From Pseudomonadota bacterium (GTDB lineage Bacteria > Desulfobacterota > Desulfobulbia > Desulfobulbales > JAHJIY01), in assembly GCA_018823175.1 (NCBI GenBank), contig JAHJIY010000007.1:1-32724 (forward strand): DNA of 32,724 nt, read 5' to 3'. The notes under the pieces are model-generated. The model had not been told where the DNA came from and did no database searches. It saw only the letters and a program-made list of their open reading frames with translations. Shown here one piece after another: positions 7,522 to 16,784 of this stretch; within the stretch, counting starts at the first letter, position 1; every line of letters starts with the position of its first letter. Position numbers and translations under genes: made by a program.

Positions 7522-9234
7522 GTGGACATTATGATGAACCCTGTTTTGCCAAGTCCGTCCGCGGTCAGACCCGCAGATGGAAACGCTCAGAACGGATCAA
7601 GGCCGCAAACTTCCTTTTCTTCTTTTATGGAAAAGCATCTGGCCACCGAACGTGGGAAGAATTTACTGGCTGTTAAACCAGCTTCTGCTCCGAAAGAGAA
7701 AATTCCGGCCCAAGGCCCGGAAGGAGAAGAGTTGTCTTTAGCAGGTCTTTTGGCCAAATTTTTGCGTGAGCTGCAGGTCGCAGCTGAAAAGGTCGAAACC
7801 GGTCCGGGTGAATGGATCTTCATGCCGGCGGAATCGGAGGTTTTGCAGAAGATTGCCGAAGAGGCTGGTCTGGATGAGAACGCCATTTCTTTGTTGCTCC
7901 AGAAATTTGAAAATGAGCAGGGTGAGGTTGAATTATCCGATTTTCTGGCCATGTTTGCCGAACACTTTGAGGAAATCGCCAAGAACGATCCGGTGATGGG
8001 GATTGAAACTGACCTGCCTCTTTTGGAGAGTTTTCTTTTGAAAATGGGTCTGCCGGTCGAGCTGGTTGCCGAGATATCGGCCCAGGCGGTAAACGGTGAT
8101 GGCAAGTTTGATCTGGGGATTTTTCTGGCAGGGTTACTTGAAGTAAAAGAACAGACGACTCAGATTACCCTTACCGATCTTGAGGTCGAGCAGTTCGAGG
8201 AGATGTTGGCTCGGGCCGGAGTTCCCAAAGAATTGCAGGAAGTAATGGTTGCGGCCCGAGATAGCGGAACGGTCGAGTTATCCCTTGCCCGGTTATGTGA
8301 GATGTTGGGTCAGGGGGTGGCAAAAGTAAAGGCGGATCGGATGCCGGCTGAAATACCGGCCTTCTTGTCTGACCTGGCCAACATCCTGGAAGAGGCCGGG
8401 TTTACCAATAAAGAGGTGGGCTGGACCCCGGTCGTGCAGGAATCGGTTGATCTGGTTTATCGGGAGTTGATGTCAACCGTTGATCTTTCTTCCGTCAAGA
8501 TAAAGGTTGCCGACAAAGGGATTACGGCGCCTGTTTCTCTGGAACCTGAAGCTGAAATGGCCGAGGACGGCGGCGAGTTCTGGGAGGTGCCGGCTGAAGA
8601 CCTGGCCGAAGTTGATGCTAAAAGAGTTTCGCTGCTTGAAGGCAAGGACAACGCAATTAAAGGAAAGGGAATGCTCTTAAACGAGCAGCCAACCGTTACC
8701 GAGCAGGGCTTTGGGGTTACCGCCGCCACCAACCGTGCGGAAGGGGCTGATGCTGTCGCGGCCAAGAATCCACTACCGACCGGCAATAACGCGCCCACTC
8801 CTCAACAGACTATTTTTGACCAGATCTCCCAAGGGTTAATGCGGGGGTTGAAGGACAATGAACATCATTTGATTATCAAATTATATCCTCCCGAACTTGG
8901 TGAGGTGAAAATTGATCTGTTGGTCAAGAACGATCAGGTGGCGGTCTCCTTTGCCGCTGAAAACAGCAAAGTCAAAGAAACACTGGAAGCCAATATGAAA
9001 CAATTCAGAGAAGACATGGGGCAGAGGGGTTTTAATCTGGGCGAATGCATGGTTTCAGTCGGGCAGCAGGACCAGTCCGGTGATGCCTGGCAGCGTTTTG
9101 AAAAGGCCTGGGATGATCAGCGGCACAATATCCGGGTGGTGGTTGACAGCCTGGCGGATTTACCAAAAGAGGCCCTTTATAATCGTCTGGCTGCCGGCAA
9201 GAGCCATGAAGACGGCATAAGTATACTGGTCTAA
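7522..9234 (+). CDS. fliK: Flagellar hook-length control protein FliK
   Basis: About 570 residues. FliK is a secreted molecular ruler that sets hook length and switches the export apparatus from hook to filament substrates. The C-terminal hook-length domain is clear (about residues 430-525): it contains HHLIIKLYPPELGEVKIDL, VAVSFAAENSKVKETLEAN and then FREDMGQRGFNL, which is the conserved Flg_hook core. The N-terminal two thirds is acidic, low in conservation and Glu/Ala-rich, with repeated helix-loop segments, as expected for the ruler part. I prefer the GTG at 7522, eight bases after GGGAGGA (7508-7514), over a TTG at 7498 or ATGs at 7531 and 7534. It is first in the fliK-flgD-flgE operon. 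Confidence 0.88.
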   Translation: MDIMMNPVLPSPSAVRPADGNAQNGSRPQTSFSSFMEKHLATERGKNLLAVKPASAPKEKIPAQGPEGEELSLAGLLAKFLRELQVAAEKVETGPGEWIFMPAESEVLQKIAEEAGLDENAISLLLQKFENEQGEVELSDFLAMFAEHFEEIAKNDPVMGIETDLPLLESFLLKMGLPVELVAEISAQAVNGDGKFDLGIFLAGLLEVKEQTTQITLTDLEVEQFEEMLARAGVPKELQEVMVAARDSGTVELSLARLCEMLGQGVAKVKADRMPAEIPAFLSDLANILEEAGFTNKEVGWTPVVQESVDLVYRELMSTVDLSSVKIKVADKGITAPVSLEPEAEMAEDGGEFWEVPAEDLAEVDAKRVSLLEGKDNAIKGKGMLLNEQPTVTEQGFGVTAATNRAEGADAVAAKNPLPTGNNAPTPQQTIFDQISQGLMRGLKDNEHHLIIKLYPPELGEVKIDLLVKNDQVAVSFAAENSKVKETLEANMKQFREDMGQRGFNLGECMVSVGQQDQSGDAWQRFEKAWDDQRHNIRVVVDSLADLPKEALYNRLAAGKSHEDGISILV

Positions 9235-9255
9235 CCGGTATAACAGGAGACAATA

Positions 9256-9921
9256 ATGAGTGTCAGCGCTGTAAGTTCAATACCGATGGCGACGGACCCG
9301 GAACTTTTCCCGGCGACCGGCAAAAAAGAACTGGATCGGACGGATTTCCTGAAGTTGTTCGTCACCCAACTCCAATATCAGGACCCCATGAAGCCGATGG
9401 ATACCTACGAGATGTCGTCACAGCTCGCCCAGTTCAGCAGTATGGAAGCGACCCTGAAGATGAGCGGCAACATGGAGGAACTGCTGGCCTACCAGACCTC
9501 CCAGAATAATCTGCAGCTTCTCCAGTTGCTGGACAGCAATGTTCAGGCCTTCGGCAATATGATGGCGATGAACGAAGGCGCGGTTGGCGCCACAGAGTTT
9601 AGCCTGCTGGAAAGTGCGGAGAGCTGCCAGGTCGAGATTTATGACGGCGGCGGGAGTCTGGTTCGGAGCATTAATATGGGCAGTCAGGGGGTGGGCGCCT
9701 ACGAATTGGCTTGGGATGGCAAGAATCAGGCCGGCGATCAGGTGGATGATGGACTTTATACTTACCGGATCAAGGCCCTGGATGAGGCTGCCCGGGAAGT
9801 GGAAGTGGAATATCGGATCACCGGCAAGGTCTCCGGCATTGAGTTTGAGTCGGGCCAGGCCCTGTTGACCATTGATAAGTACATTAATGTCAGCGTCAGT
9901 GATGTCCTCAGGGTCATGTGA
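9256..9921 (+). CDS. flgD: Flagellar hook assembly (capping) protein FlgD
   Basis: A 221-residue hook-cap protein, the scaffold on which FlgE subunits assemble. The N-terminal FlgD signature is plain: LDRTDFLKLFVTQLQYQDPM, then MDTYEMSSQLAQFSSMEA, at about residues 24-60. The C-terminal half has the Ig-like FlgD fold (about 110-185) with EIYDGGGSLVRSI and GAYELAWDGKNQAGDQVDDGLYTY. Length fits the family. AGGAG stands before the ATG, and it begins 21 bases after the fliK stop, so the two are co-transcribed. Confidence 0.95.
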   Translation: MSVSAVSSIPMATDPELFPATGKKELDRTDFLKLFVTQLQYQDPMKPMDTYEMSSQLAQFSSMEATLKMSGNMEELLAYQTSQNNLQLLQLLDSNVQAFGNMMAMNEGAVGATEFSLLESAESCQVEIYDGGGSLVRSINMGSQGVGAYELAWDGKNQAGDQVDDGLYTYRIKALDEAAREVEVEYRITGKVSGIEFESGQALLTIDKYINVSVSDVLRVM

Positions 9922-10007
9922 GCTGAATGTTTATTGAATGATAAAATAATATGCGGATCCGAAAGGATTTATTTAAGCAGATCGTTTGTTTTTTAAGGAG
10001 GTAGGTT

Positions 10008-12407
10008 ATGGGAATTTCAAGTTCGTTATATTCAAGCATCAGTGGTTTGAACACCATGGGAAACTCCATGTCGGTAATCGGCGATAACGTGGCCAATGTT
10101 AACACCATCGCTTTCAAATCAAGCCGGGCCACCTTTCAGGACGTGTTGTCCCAATCGGTATCAACGGCGGCCGGCTCGGCCCAGGTCGGGCGTGGTGTTA
10201 CCTTGAGTACGGTGGGAGGTCTCTTTGCCCAGGGTTCCTTTGAGAGTTCATCGACCCCTACCGATATGGCGATCGGCGGGCAGGGCTTTTTTATGTTGCG
10301 GCAGCCGGAAAACGCCGAGGCGGACAATTATTCACGGGCCGGGGAGTTCCGGTTTGATCAGGAAGGAAACCTGGTAAATCCGGTGGGATATTTTGTCCAG
10401 GGTTGGGAAATCGATTCCGATTCCGGTGAGCGGATCGGGACGATTGGCGATATCGGGATCGGCAAGAGCACGCCGCCGGTTGCCACCGACCAGATTGATA
10501 TTATTGTTAACGTCGATTCCCGGGAAGCCAACGAAGTAACGGAAGTCAGACTTTATGATGCCTGGGACGGCAGAAACGCCGCCCTGGTAAATCCGACCGA
10601 GCCGATTGCCTCAACCAATTATGAATATACAAGTTCAATTAAGGTCTATGATTCAATCGGCGCCAGCCACGATATCACGGTATATTTTGATCGGACCACC
10701 CGGGATAACCAATGGGAATTTCTGATTACCTGTGATCCTTCCGAAGATCAGCGATATCTCACTGCCAATGATCAATCAATTTATACGCCGGATCAGCGCT
10801 ATAATTATGAAAATCATAAAGGGGCCGGGGCCCTGATGTATGGAATAATGGACTTCAGCACCTCCGGTGATATTACCCATGTCGATGCCTTTAATGTGCC
10901 GCCTGACGCCGAGGTTGATCCGGCCCAGAGCGTCAATCGTCTTACCCTGGCCTCGTCGGACAGTTATTACTCTTTTGACAGCAACTTTACCGGTGATATC
11001 ATCAATCATCCGATTGCGCTTAATTTCGGCGCGGTTTATTCCGGCCAGAGTACCAGCCAGAGTCAGGTGATCGTCAGTGATATGGGTGCTTATGACAGCG
11101 CCGCCGCCAGCAGTTATATTACGGCGGATACCGTCTGGAACGATGTTTTTGACGCAAACGGTAATCGGATCGAGGTCGGTGATCAATTTACCTTTGGTGG
11201 CTATGATCATGATGGGGATCTGGTCGCTCCCTGGACTTATACGGTGCCGGCCACGACTACCACCACCAAGGTCCAGGACTTGCTTAATCAGTTCCCCGGA
11301 CCTCTGGCGGTTAATTTCGGTTGCACGGCGACCATCGATGCCTTTGGTCGCTTGCGGTTGATCGATAACCAGGGTGGTGACAGCGCCATGGCGATGACTA
11401 CATTTACTTTTTTGGAATCCGGTGTGCTGCCGGCAACCGTGACTGGCATGACCAATCCTTTCGGGGCTCAGGTCAATGTTACGACCTCCAAGCAGCAGCA
11501 GTTGTCAACCGGTCGGGCCTTAAGTACCGCCAGTACTTTGCCGCCGGCGATTAGTCCTACTTCTGATTGGTCGACCAGTGTTTTTGATCAGGCGGGTACC
11601 GGCGTCACCGTTGGCGCGACTGCGACCATCACCTTTACCGGCACGACCTCCAGTGGGGCCGGGGTGGTTGCTACCACTTTTACCGCCGATCCAACCATCG
11701 ATTCACCAAACGGTAATGTGCAGGACTTGCTGGACTGGATGGAAAATCTTTTTGATGCCGAGGCCTCAATCGATAACGCCGGTCGTCTGGTGATGACCGA
11801 TCGGGTGGCGGACACCGCGGGTGGCGTGCCAAGTTCTCTGATCGTGAACATTACCGCTTACGGGGCCGGCATGCCGCCGATTTTTGGCCCGGCCGCCCCT
11901 TTTGATTCGATTGCCGCCGATGTCAGTGGCGAGGACGGCAGTCGGCAGGGCGATGACGTGAGCAACGCCTTTGATCCGCAGGCCCTGGCTTCAACCCAGT
12001 ATGCCAATGCCTCGACCACCATCTTTCAGGACCAGGACGGTTATTCTTCCGGTTTCCTGCAATCGGTATCGGTTGATACGGAGGGGGTGATCACCGGTCA
12101 TTATTCCAACGGGCAGGTGTTGCAGAAGGCCCAGGTCGCCTTGGCAACCTTTAATAACCTGTCAGGTCTTTTCAAGGAGGGGGGGAATATCTACAGTGAG
12201 ACCACCGATTCCGGCGCGCCGGTTACCGGGGCCCCCGGTACTAATGGTCTTGGTTCGATCGCGCCTAATGCCCTTGAGCAGTCCAACGTGGACATCGGGA
12301 CCGAGTTTGTTAAACTGATCACTACCCAGCGGGGATTTCAGGCCAACTCCAAGATCATCTCCACCACCGATGAGATGCTGGCTGATTTGATTAATATCAA
12401 GCGTTAA
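10008..12407 (+). CDS. flgE: Flagellar hook protein FlgE, large form
   Basis: The 799-residue structural subunit of the hook. The N-terminus SLYSSISGLNTMGNSMSVIGDNVANVNTIAFK is the rod/hook axial motif, followed by the FlgE-type SGQGFF-like sequence IGGQGFFML (about residues 85-95). The C-terminus carries SNVDIGTEFVKLITTQRGFQANSKIISTTDEML, the terminal axial helix. It is about twice the length of the enterobacterial protein (about 400): residues about 150-650 hold an expanded, Thr/Ala/Asp-rich, surface-exposed D2/D3 region. A perfect AAGGAGGT (9994-10001) lies before the ATG, consistent with high expression. It is last in the operon and followed by a strong terminator. Confidence 0.94.
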   Translation: MGISSSLYSSISGLNTMGNSMSVIGDNVANVNTIAFKSSRATFQDVLSQSVSTAAGSAQVGRGVTLSTVGGLFAQGSFESSSTPTDMAIGGQGFFMLRQPENAEADNYSRAGEFRFDQEGNLVNPVGYFVQGWEIDSDSGERIGTIGDIGIGKSTPPVATDQIDIIVNVDSREANEVTEVRLYDAWDGRNAALVNPTEPIASTNYEYTSSIKVYDSIGASHDITVYFDRTTRDNQWEFLITCDPSEDQRYLTANDQSIYTPDQRYNYENHKGAGALMYGIMDFSTSGDITHVDAFNVPPDAEVDPAQSVNRLTLASSDSYYSFDSNFTGDIINHPIALNFGAVYSGQSTSQSQVIVSDMGAYDSAAASSYITADTVWNDVFDANGNRIEVGDQFTFGGYDHDGDLVAPWTYTVPATTTTTKVQDLLNQFPGPLAVNFGCTATIDAFGRLRLIDNQGGDSAMAMTTFTFLESGVLPATVTGMTNPFGAQVNVTTSKQQQLSTGRALSTASTLPPAISPTSDWSTSVFDQAGTGVTVGATATITFTGTTSSGAGVVATTFTADPTIDSPNGNVQDLLDWMENLFDAEASIDNAGRLVMTDRVADTAGGVPSSLIVNITAYGAGMPPIFGPAAPFDSIAADVSGEDGSRQGDDVSNAFDPQALASTQYANASTTIFQDQDGYSSGFLQSVSVDTEGVITGHYSNGQVLQKAQVALATFNNLSGLFKEGGNIYSETTDSGAPVTGAPGTNGLGSIAPNALEQSNVDIGTEFVKLITTQRGFQANSKIISTTDEMLADLINIKR

Positions 12408-12443
12408 AAAAAACTAGCCGGAAACGGCTTCAATGGAAGTAAT

Positions 12444-12478
12444 AAAAGGGCCTGGGGTTTTCTCCGGGCCCTTTTTTT
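12444..12478 (+). terminator. Rho-independent terminator after flgE
   Basis: AAAAGGGCCTGG (12444-12455) pairs with CCGGGCCCTTTT (12464-12475) with one wobble, and seven T follow from 12472. It ends the fliK-flgD-flgE unit and separates it from the convergent oxidoreductase gene. Confidence 0.88.
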
Positions 12479-12503
12479 ATGGCGATTAGTCCTCTGGGCG
12501 GGC

Positions 12504-13616
12504 TTACTCAATGGCCTGGAATTTCCGCATGAATCGGCGGTCGATATAATCCTTGATGGTAAAGGCGAGGCGGCCGCTGAACATCAGCCGGCGTTTGCGG
12601 AAAATGCCGATCTTGCCGCCCATATTGAAGATCAGCAGATAGTCGCCGCCCGGATCAAAGGGGGTGAGGGCGGCGCCTTCGAGGGTGGCCATCAGATTTT
12701 GGTAGAGGATGGGGTTTTCCCGGACTGCGTAGACCCCGACTTTGTCCAGCGGCTGTTCTTTAAAATAAATGCAGTCGCCACCGCCGAATATTTCCGGAAA
12801 ATCAGGGCATTGCAGATAGCGGTTGACCAGGAGACCCCCGTCCGGGCCGATGGGCAAACCGGAGTCTTTAAAGATCAGGGACGGCTTCACGCCCAGGGCC
12901 AGGAAAATAATATCCAGCCGCCATGACTCATCGTTTTCGAGGGTGACAAGGCCGGTTTTTACTTCTTTGACGTAACCCTGTTCAATAATTTCGATCTCCC
13001 GCTGCCGCATAATTTCGATGGCGGTCTTTCGGATATTATCCGGAAAACGGGACATGAATCTGAGCCCGGCGAATATCCGGATCTTCACCGTGTGGTTGCC
13101 GCGATCTTTGGCCAGTTGCCAGATGTTGCCGGCAACCTCAGCTGCCGATGGCCCTCCTCCGACAATGCCGACCGAGAGGTCTTTTTTGGCGAGCAGTTCA
13201 ATGATTCTGGCTTGGGCGGCCATCAGTTTCTCAATGGGCTTGACCGAAAAGATATCCTTGTCTTTCCCGCTGATCGATGATTGGGGGACATAACTACCGG
13301 CATTAAAGGAGAGCACATCGTAGGGGAGTGGATCGCCGTTTTCCAGAAAGATCTGTTTGGCAGCAGGGTCGATGCGGACAACCTTGTCCAGGATGAACTT
13401 GCCGCCCTTTTTTTCGACCACTTGTCTGGTCGCAAATCTGATCTCGCTCGGTCTGTAGGTCTTGCTCAGCATGCCGGGTCCCATCCCGGAATAATAATGA
13501 TGTTCGGAAGGGCCGATTACGGTTACCTGATGACCTCTTTTGATGAATTTATCAAGATTGGCCAGAGTTACCATGTGGGCGTGGCCGCCGCCGACCAAGA
13601 CTAAATTCTTTTTCAT
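12504..13616 (-). CDS. FAD/NAD(P)-dependent oxidoreductase, type II NADH dehydrogenase/SelD-associated family
   Basis: A 370-residue flavoprotein with two Rossmann folds: the FAD site LVLVGGGHAHMV at the N-terminus and the NAD(P)H site VGIVGGGPSAAEVAGN at about residue 150. A C-terminal FAD motif IFGGGDCIYF follows at about residue 275. The stretch HHYYSGMGPGMLSKTY (about 42-57) fits the subfamily whose members occur alone or fused ahead of selenide, water dikinase (TIGR03169-like), which is related to type II NADH:quinone dehydrogenases. The electron acceptor is not evident. The ATG at 13616 has GAGG just before it. It is downstream of the rhodanese fusion on the same strand (103-base gap), with the cytochrome c3 gene beyond that, so a redox or sulfur role is plausible. 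Confidence 0.8.
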   Translation of the reverse strand: MKKNLVLVGGGHAHMVTLANLDKFIKRGHQVTVIGPSEHHYYSGMGPGMLSKTYRPSEIRFATRQVVEKKGGKFILDKVVRIDPAAKQIFLENGDPLPYDVLSFNAGSYVPQSSISGKDKDIFSVKPIEKLMAAQARIIELLAKKDLSVGIVGGGPSAAEVAGNIWQLAKDRGNHTVKIRIFAGLRFMSRFPDNIRKTAIEIMRQREIEIIEQGYVKEVKTGLVTLENDESWRLDIIFLALGVKPSLIFKDSGLPIGPDGGLLVNRYLQCPDFPEIFGGGDCIYFKEQPLDKVGVYAVRENPILYQNLMATLEGAALTPFDPGGDYLLIFNMGGKIGIFRKRRLMFSGRLAFTIKDYIDRRFMRKFQAIE

Positions 13617-13719
13617 GTTTACCTCAGGCTAAGGTTAGTTCTTAATGGTTAGGGTTCCGCAACAGTCTGCAGATTATGTTTGTCGCAAATTAATTAATCG
13701 CATCAAATGCTCGCAGCTT

Positions 13720-14553
13720 TTAATCCTCTTTTGCAAGCAGATCTCCCAGTAATCTGATATGTGTCTGCTCTTCTTTGGCGATCTGGCTTAGTATCTCCTT
13801 GCTGTCTTTGTCCTGGCTGAAATCAGCGGCCCGCAGGTAAAGATCAAGGGCCTGGGCCTCAATGGAGATCGCCAGTTCAATGATTTGCGTCAAATCCTCA
13901 AGGTCGGTTTGAAACAACCCGGCATATTCCTCGGTGGTCATTCCTCCTTCGATTATTCCGGGCAGGATATTTTTCTCAAATTCCTCCCGGCTGGTTTCGG
14001 TGGCGGATACACGGTTGTACTCTTTAAGGATTCTTGCCTGGTGGGTGATCTCGATTCCCGACATCTTTTTGAATAGATCCGATGCTGCCTGATTTTTTAC
14101 CTTGGCGGCCATTGTATCGTAGAAATCAAGGAGGCCGCTTTCCAAAGAGTAAGCAATGATCAGGGTCTCGGGTGCTGATTGAAGGCCGGTAAAATAATCA
14201 AGCCCCTTTTCCCGGGGGCCGAAGGCGGATAAGCCTTCCCAGGCCTTGAAGCCGCCGGTTAGATTGATTACTTCTTTTAAGCCTTTGCCGCTTAGCATCT
14301 GGGCCGCGATCCGGCTCCGGCCGCCAATCGCGCAATAGACGAGAATCGGTTTGTCGGTCGGCAGGGATGGGATCCTGTCCGGCAGTTCGGCCATGGGGAT
14401 CAGTCTGGCGCCGGGGATATGTCCGTTTTCGTACTCTTTGGGTTGGCGGACATCAAGAATCAGATGGTCGTCGGGGGCATGACTGTCGATAAAGTTTCTG
14501 GCCTGGTCGCGATCAAATGATTTTACCGGGGTAAGGAATTGTTTCCAGCGCAT
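13720..14553 (-). CDS. Rhodanese/ferritin-like (rubrerythrin-type) fusion protein
   Basis: About 277 residues. The first half is a single rhodanese domain (about 10-110): LILDVRQPKEYENGHIPGA, then the active loop CAIGGRS, with the catalytic Cys that carries persulfide. The second half (about 130-275) is a four-helix ferritin-like domain with two ExxH-type iron ligand sets: E and EITH in the first helix pair, and SIEAQALDLY plus EEQTH in the second. I start at the ATG at 14553, with GGAG before it; the frame stays open back to 14694 but that extension looks like non-coding sequence. The fusion suggests sulfane sulfur handling linked to a diiron centre, perhaps in oxidative or sulfide stress; this is inference. 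Confidence 0.85.
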   Translation of the reverse strand: MRWKQFLTPVKSFDRDQARNFIDSHAPDDHLILDVRQPKEYENGHIPGARLIPMAELPDRIPSLPTDKPILVYCAIGGRSRIAAQMLSGKGLKEVINLTGGFKAWEGLSAFGPREKGLDYFTGLQSAPETLIIAYSLESGLLDFYDTMAAKVKNQAASDLFKKMSGIEITHQARILKEYNRVSATETSREEFEKNILPGIIEGGMTTEEYAGLFQTDLEDLTQIIELAISIEAQALDLYLRAADFSQDKDSKEILSQIAKEEQTHIRLLGDLLAKED

Positions 14554-14805
14554 TTTACTTTTCTCCGGATCATGCAATAAGTTGGTCGGCCCTGGCCATC
14601 TGGCAAGAGACAAAGGTGTTTGTGGTTCTTGCGATTGTCGTGAGGCAAACAGCCGCCTTGATCTAATTTTAAGATTATCAAAAGGAAAAATCAAATGGAA
14701 GCTGACTGAAGGGGCGGATTAGTTGCTTGGCCGAAGAAAACCTGAGGATAGACGAAATAATCCTGTCTTGGTTGTTCAGTAATAAATTTTTCTGTGGAGA
14801 AGAAG

Positions 14806-15147
14806 CTATTTTTTATGACAATCCGTACAGCTTCTGGGGCCGTTTTGTTCGAAGTGATGACATTCGATACATAAGGTGTGAAACGCAACTTTTGCTTTAG
14901 GAACACCGTGGACGGTATTGGGACCGTGGCAGTTATGACATTTGCCGGCATCAAACCCTTTGTGGTGGCAGTAATTACATTCGCCGGCGTATTCCATATG
15001 GTCTTTATGAGGGAAATTTACCGGGCCATCGGCCCCGGCCGCTTTAAAGGTGAGATGTTCGGGGGGAGTACTTTCCTGCGCTTGAATCGTCAGAATGCTG
15101 CAAGCCAGAAAAACGGTGGAAAGAAGAATAGTTAAGAATAACTTCAT
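14806..15147 (-). CDS. Tetraheme cytochrome c3 (class III)
   Basis: A 113-residue periplasmic electron carrier. A signal peptide (1-23, ending near IQAQ) is followed by the class III pattern: FPHKDH supplies two early axial His, and four CxxCH heme sites begin at C57, C70, C93 and C107. Length and heme count match tetraheme cytochrome c3 of sulfate and sulfur reducers, where it takes electrons from periplasmic hydrogenases or formate dehydrogenases and passes them to membrane complexes. AGGAG precedes the ATG at 15147. It is the first gene of a minus-strand run with the rhodanese fusion and the flavoprotein, though a 250-base gap makes a shared transcript uncertain. Confidence 0.93.
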   Translation of the reverse strand: MKLFLTILLSTVFLACSILTIQAQESTPPEHLTFKAAGADGPVNFPHKDHMEYAGECNYCHHKGFDAGKCHNCHGPNTVHGVPKAKVAFHTLCIECHHFEQNGPRSCTDCHKK

Positions 15148-15442
15148 AACATGTACTCCTGTTCTAGGTTTACTTACCTGTATATAATTATTTACAAATA
15201 CTATTACCTATTCATTGAAAATAAAAGCATATTTTGTCGAAAGATGCCCATGATTTTTTATTCTTGCCGGGAAATTAATAAGTTTGGCCGGTTTTATTAG
15301 TTTTTGTTTCCGGAATTTTCCTGAATTGATAAAAATTTTACATAAGCTTGAACAGTCATCTTTCTTTATGATATCACTTTATATAGGACTCCGCTGAACA
15401 ACTTTGGCGCGGAGTGTTGGTAATTTCTCGGGAAGATGAAAA

Positions 15443-16666
15443 ATGGCGTTTGAGCGGATTGATATTCAGCAAAGGGAAGAGCTCCGGACCGCTTGCGGAC
15501 ATCTGTTTGCGGCATCTTTTATCGACGATGATTTTCTGCGCACCCTTGACTTGCCGATGTTGAAAAAGGCCTATCGTACGAGGGCCAAGAGTTGTCATCC
15601 TGACTATAATCCTGCGCAGACCCCGCAATTAAGGCAAAGGTTTTTTGATCTTCATAATTCATATAACCTGCTTAACTTTCATCTGCAGAGTAAACAGAGA
15701 CTCTCGGCAGATAAGCCTGGGGCAGGGAGTAAGATCATCGCGGTCGGCGGGGCCAAGGGCGGGATCGGGAAAAGTGTTTTTGCGACCAATCTGGCGGTGT
15801 TTCTGGCGGTGAAAGGTTATAAAACGGTGATCGTTGATCTGGATCTGGGCGGGGCGAATCAGCACTTGTATCTGGGCCAAAAAGTAATTTTAAAAAATAA
15901 TATAAACGATTTTCTTGCCCGCCGGAAAGAATCGTTGACCGATGTGATGGTTAAAAGCGCCTATGGCCCTTTGCTGATCGGCGGTGATAGCTCTGATTTC
16001 GGGGCCCTTCACCTGCATTTTTCCCGGAAGTTAAAGTTGATCAAGGCCCTGCGGAAGCTGGAGGCTGATTTTGTGATTGTCGATCTGGGCGGTGATATCA
16101 ACGCCAATATCCTGGATTTTTATCTGGTTGCCGATTATGGCATCGTGATGACCACCAGGGAGTCCGCTTCCTATATCGGGGCATATCATTTTGTGAAGGC
16201 GGCCATTTTGCGAAAACTCAATCGGCTTTTCGGACCGGAATCCGGCCCCAGCGGCCAGAGGAACGGAGCATTTGAAAATTTCATTCGGCAGGTGACGATG
16301 TTTGGTGATGAGTCCGGGATCAGGACCATTGCCGATTTGTTAAATGAGGTGACGGTTCGTTTTCCCCGCCATCGATCATTAGTGGCCGAGGCCCTGGCTG
16401 GATTCAATCCTTGTCTGGTTGTTAATAAAGTGCCGCCGGGCTACGATTCCGGGGAGATAGTCGGTAAGTTGCAGAATGTCGCCCAGAAATGGCTTTCCCG
16501 GGAATTTTCATACCTGGGTGATATTTCCGGCCAACGGCAGATTGAACAGAGTGTGCTGGACCTGGTGCCGGTCGTGGCGCGATATCCCGATGGCGATATG
16601 GCCCGGCAGATTGGTTTGATTATGGGACGGCTGCTGAAGTCCGCTGGTTATTCCTTTGCTGTTTGA
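15443..16666 (+). CDS. MinD/ParA-type ATPase with N-terminal J domain
   Basis: A 407-residue fusion. Residues about 28-80 look like a DnaJ J domain with the hallmark HPD at 52-54 (KAYRTRAKSCHPDYNP) and the following FFDLHNSYNLL helix. After a short linker comes a MinD/ParA/Mrp-type P-loop ATPase: the deviant Walker A KGGIGKS at 105-111, VIVDLDLGG for the switch/A' region, and ADFVIVDLGGD for Walker B. The C-terminal part (about 260-405) has LVVNKV and YLGDISGQRQIEQS, which resemble FlhG-like MinD proteins. The role is unknown; FlhG-type control of flagellar number is one possibility, given hook genes nearby, but the gene is not in that operon. A weak GGGAAG precedes the ATG. Confidence 0.82.
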   Translation: MAFERIDIQQREELRTACGHLFAASFIDDDFLRTLDLPMLKKAYRTRAKSCHPDYNPAQTPQLRQRFFDLHNSYNLLNFHLQSKQRLSADKPGAGSKIIAVGGAKGGIGKSVFATNLAVFLAVKGYKTVIVDLDLGGANQHLYLGQKVILKNNINDFLARRKESLTDVMVKSAYGPLLIGGDSSDFGALHLHFSRKLKLIKALRKLEADFVIVDLGGDINANILDFYLVADYGIVMTTRESASYIGAYHFVKAAILRKLNRLFGPESGPSGQRNGAFENFIRQVTMFGDESGIRTIADLLNEVTVRFPRHRSLVAEALAGFNPCLVVNKVPPGYDSGEIVGKLQNVAQKWLSREFSYLGDISGQRQIEQSVLDLVPVVARYPDGDMARQIGLIMGRLLKSAGYSFAV

Positions 16667-16784
16667 TCCTTTCTCTTCCTGCGGTGAAATCACGGATTTT
16701 TTTACATTCCATCTCGCTTCATAAGGCAAGACGGTTAGGGCCGAAAAGTAATTTGTATCTCGTTAAATTTTGAACATATAATTT
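16667..16784. other. Non-coding stretch before the repeat
   Basis: About 118 bases after the J-domain ATPase gene, with no gene and no clear terminator. Together with repeat copy A (16785-16970) it makes up the 323-base gap before the first TonB receptor. No good sigma-70 promoter was recognised. Confidence 0.4.

Noticed and set aside
10776..11210. 144-codon minus-strand frame within flgE
   Set aside because: It is antisense to the hook protein gene and has no supporting signals.
14554..14694. 47-residue N-terminal extension of the rhodanese fusion
   Set aside because: The domain begins after the ATG at 14553, which has its own ribosome site; the extension looks like non-coding sequence.
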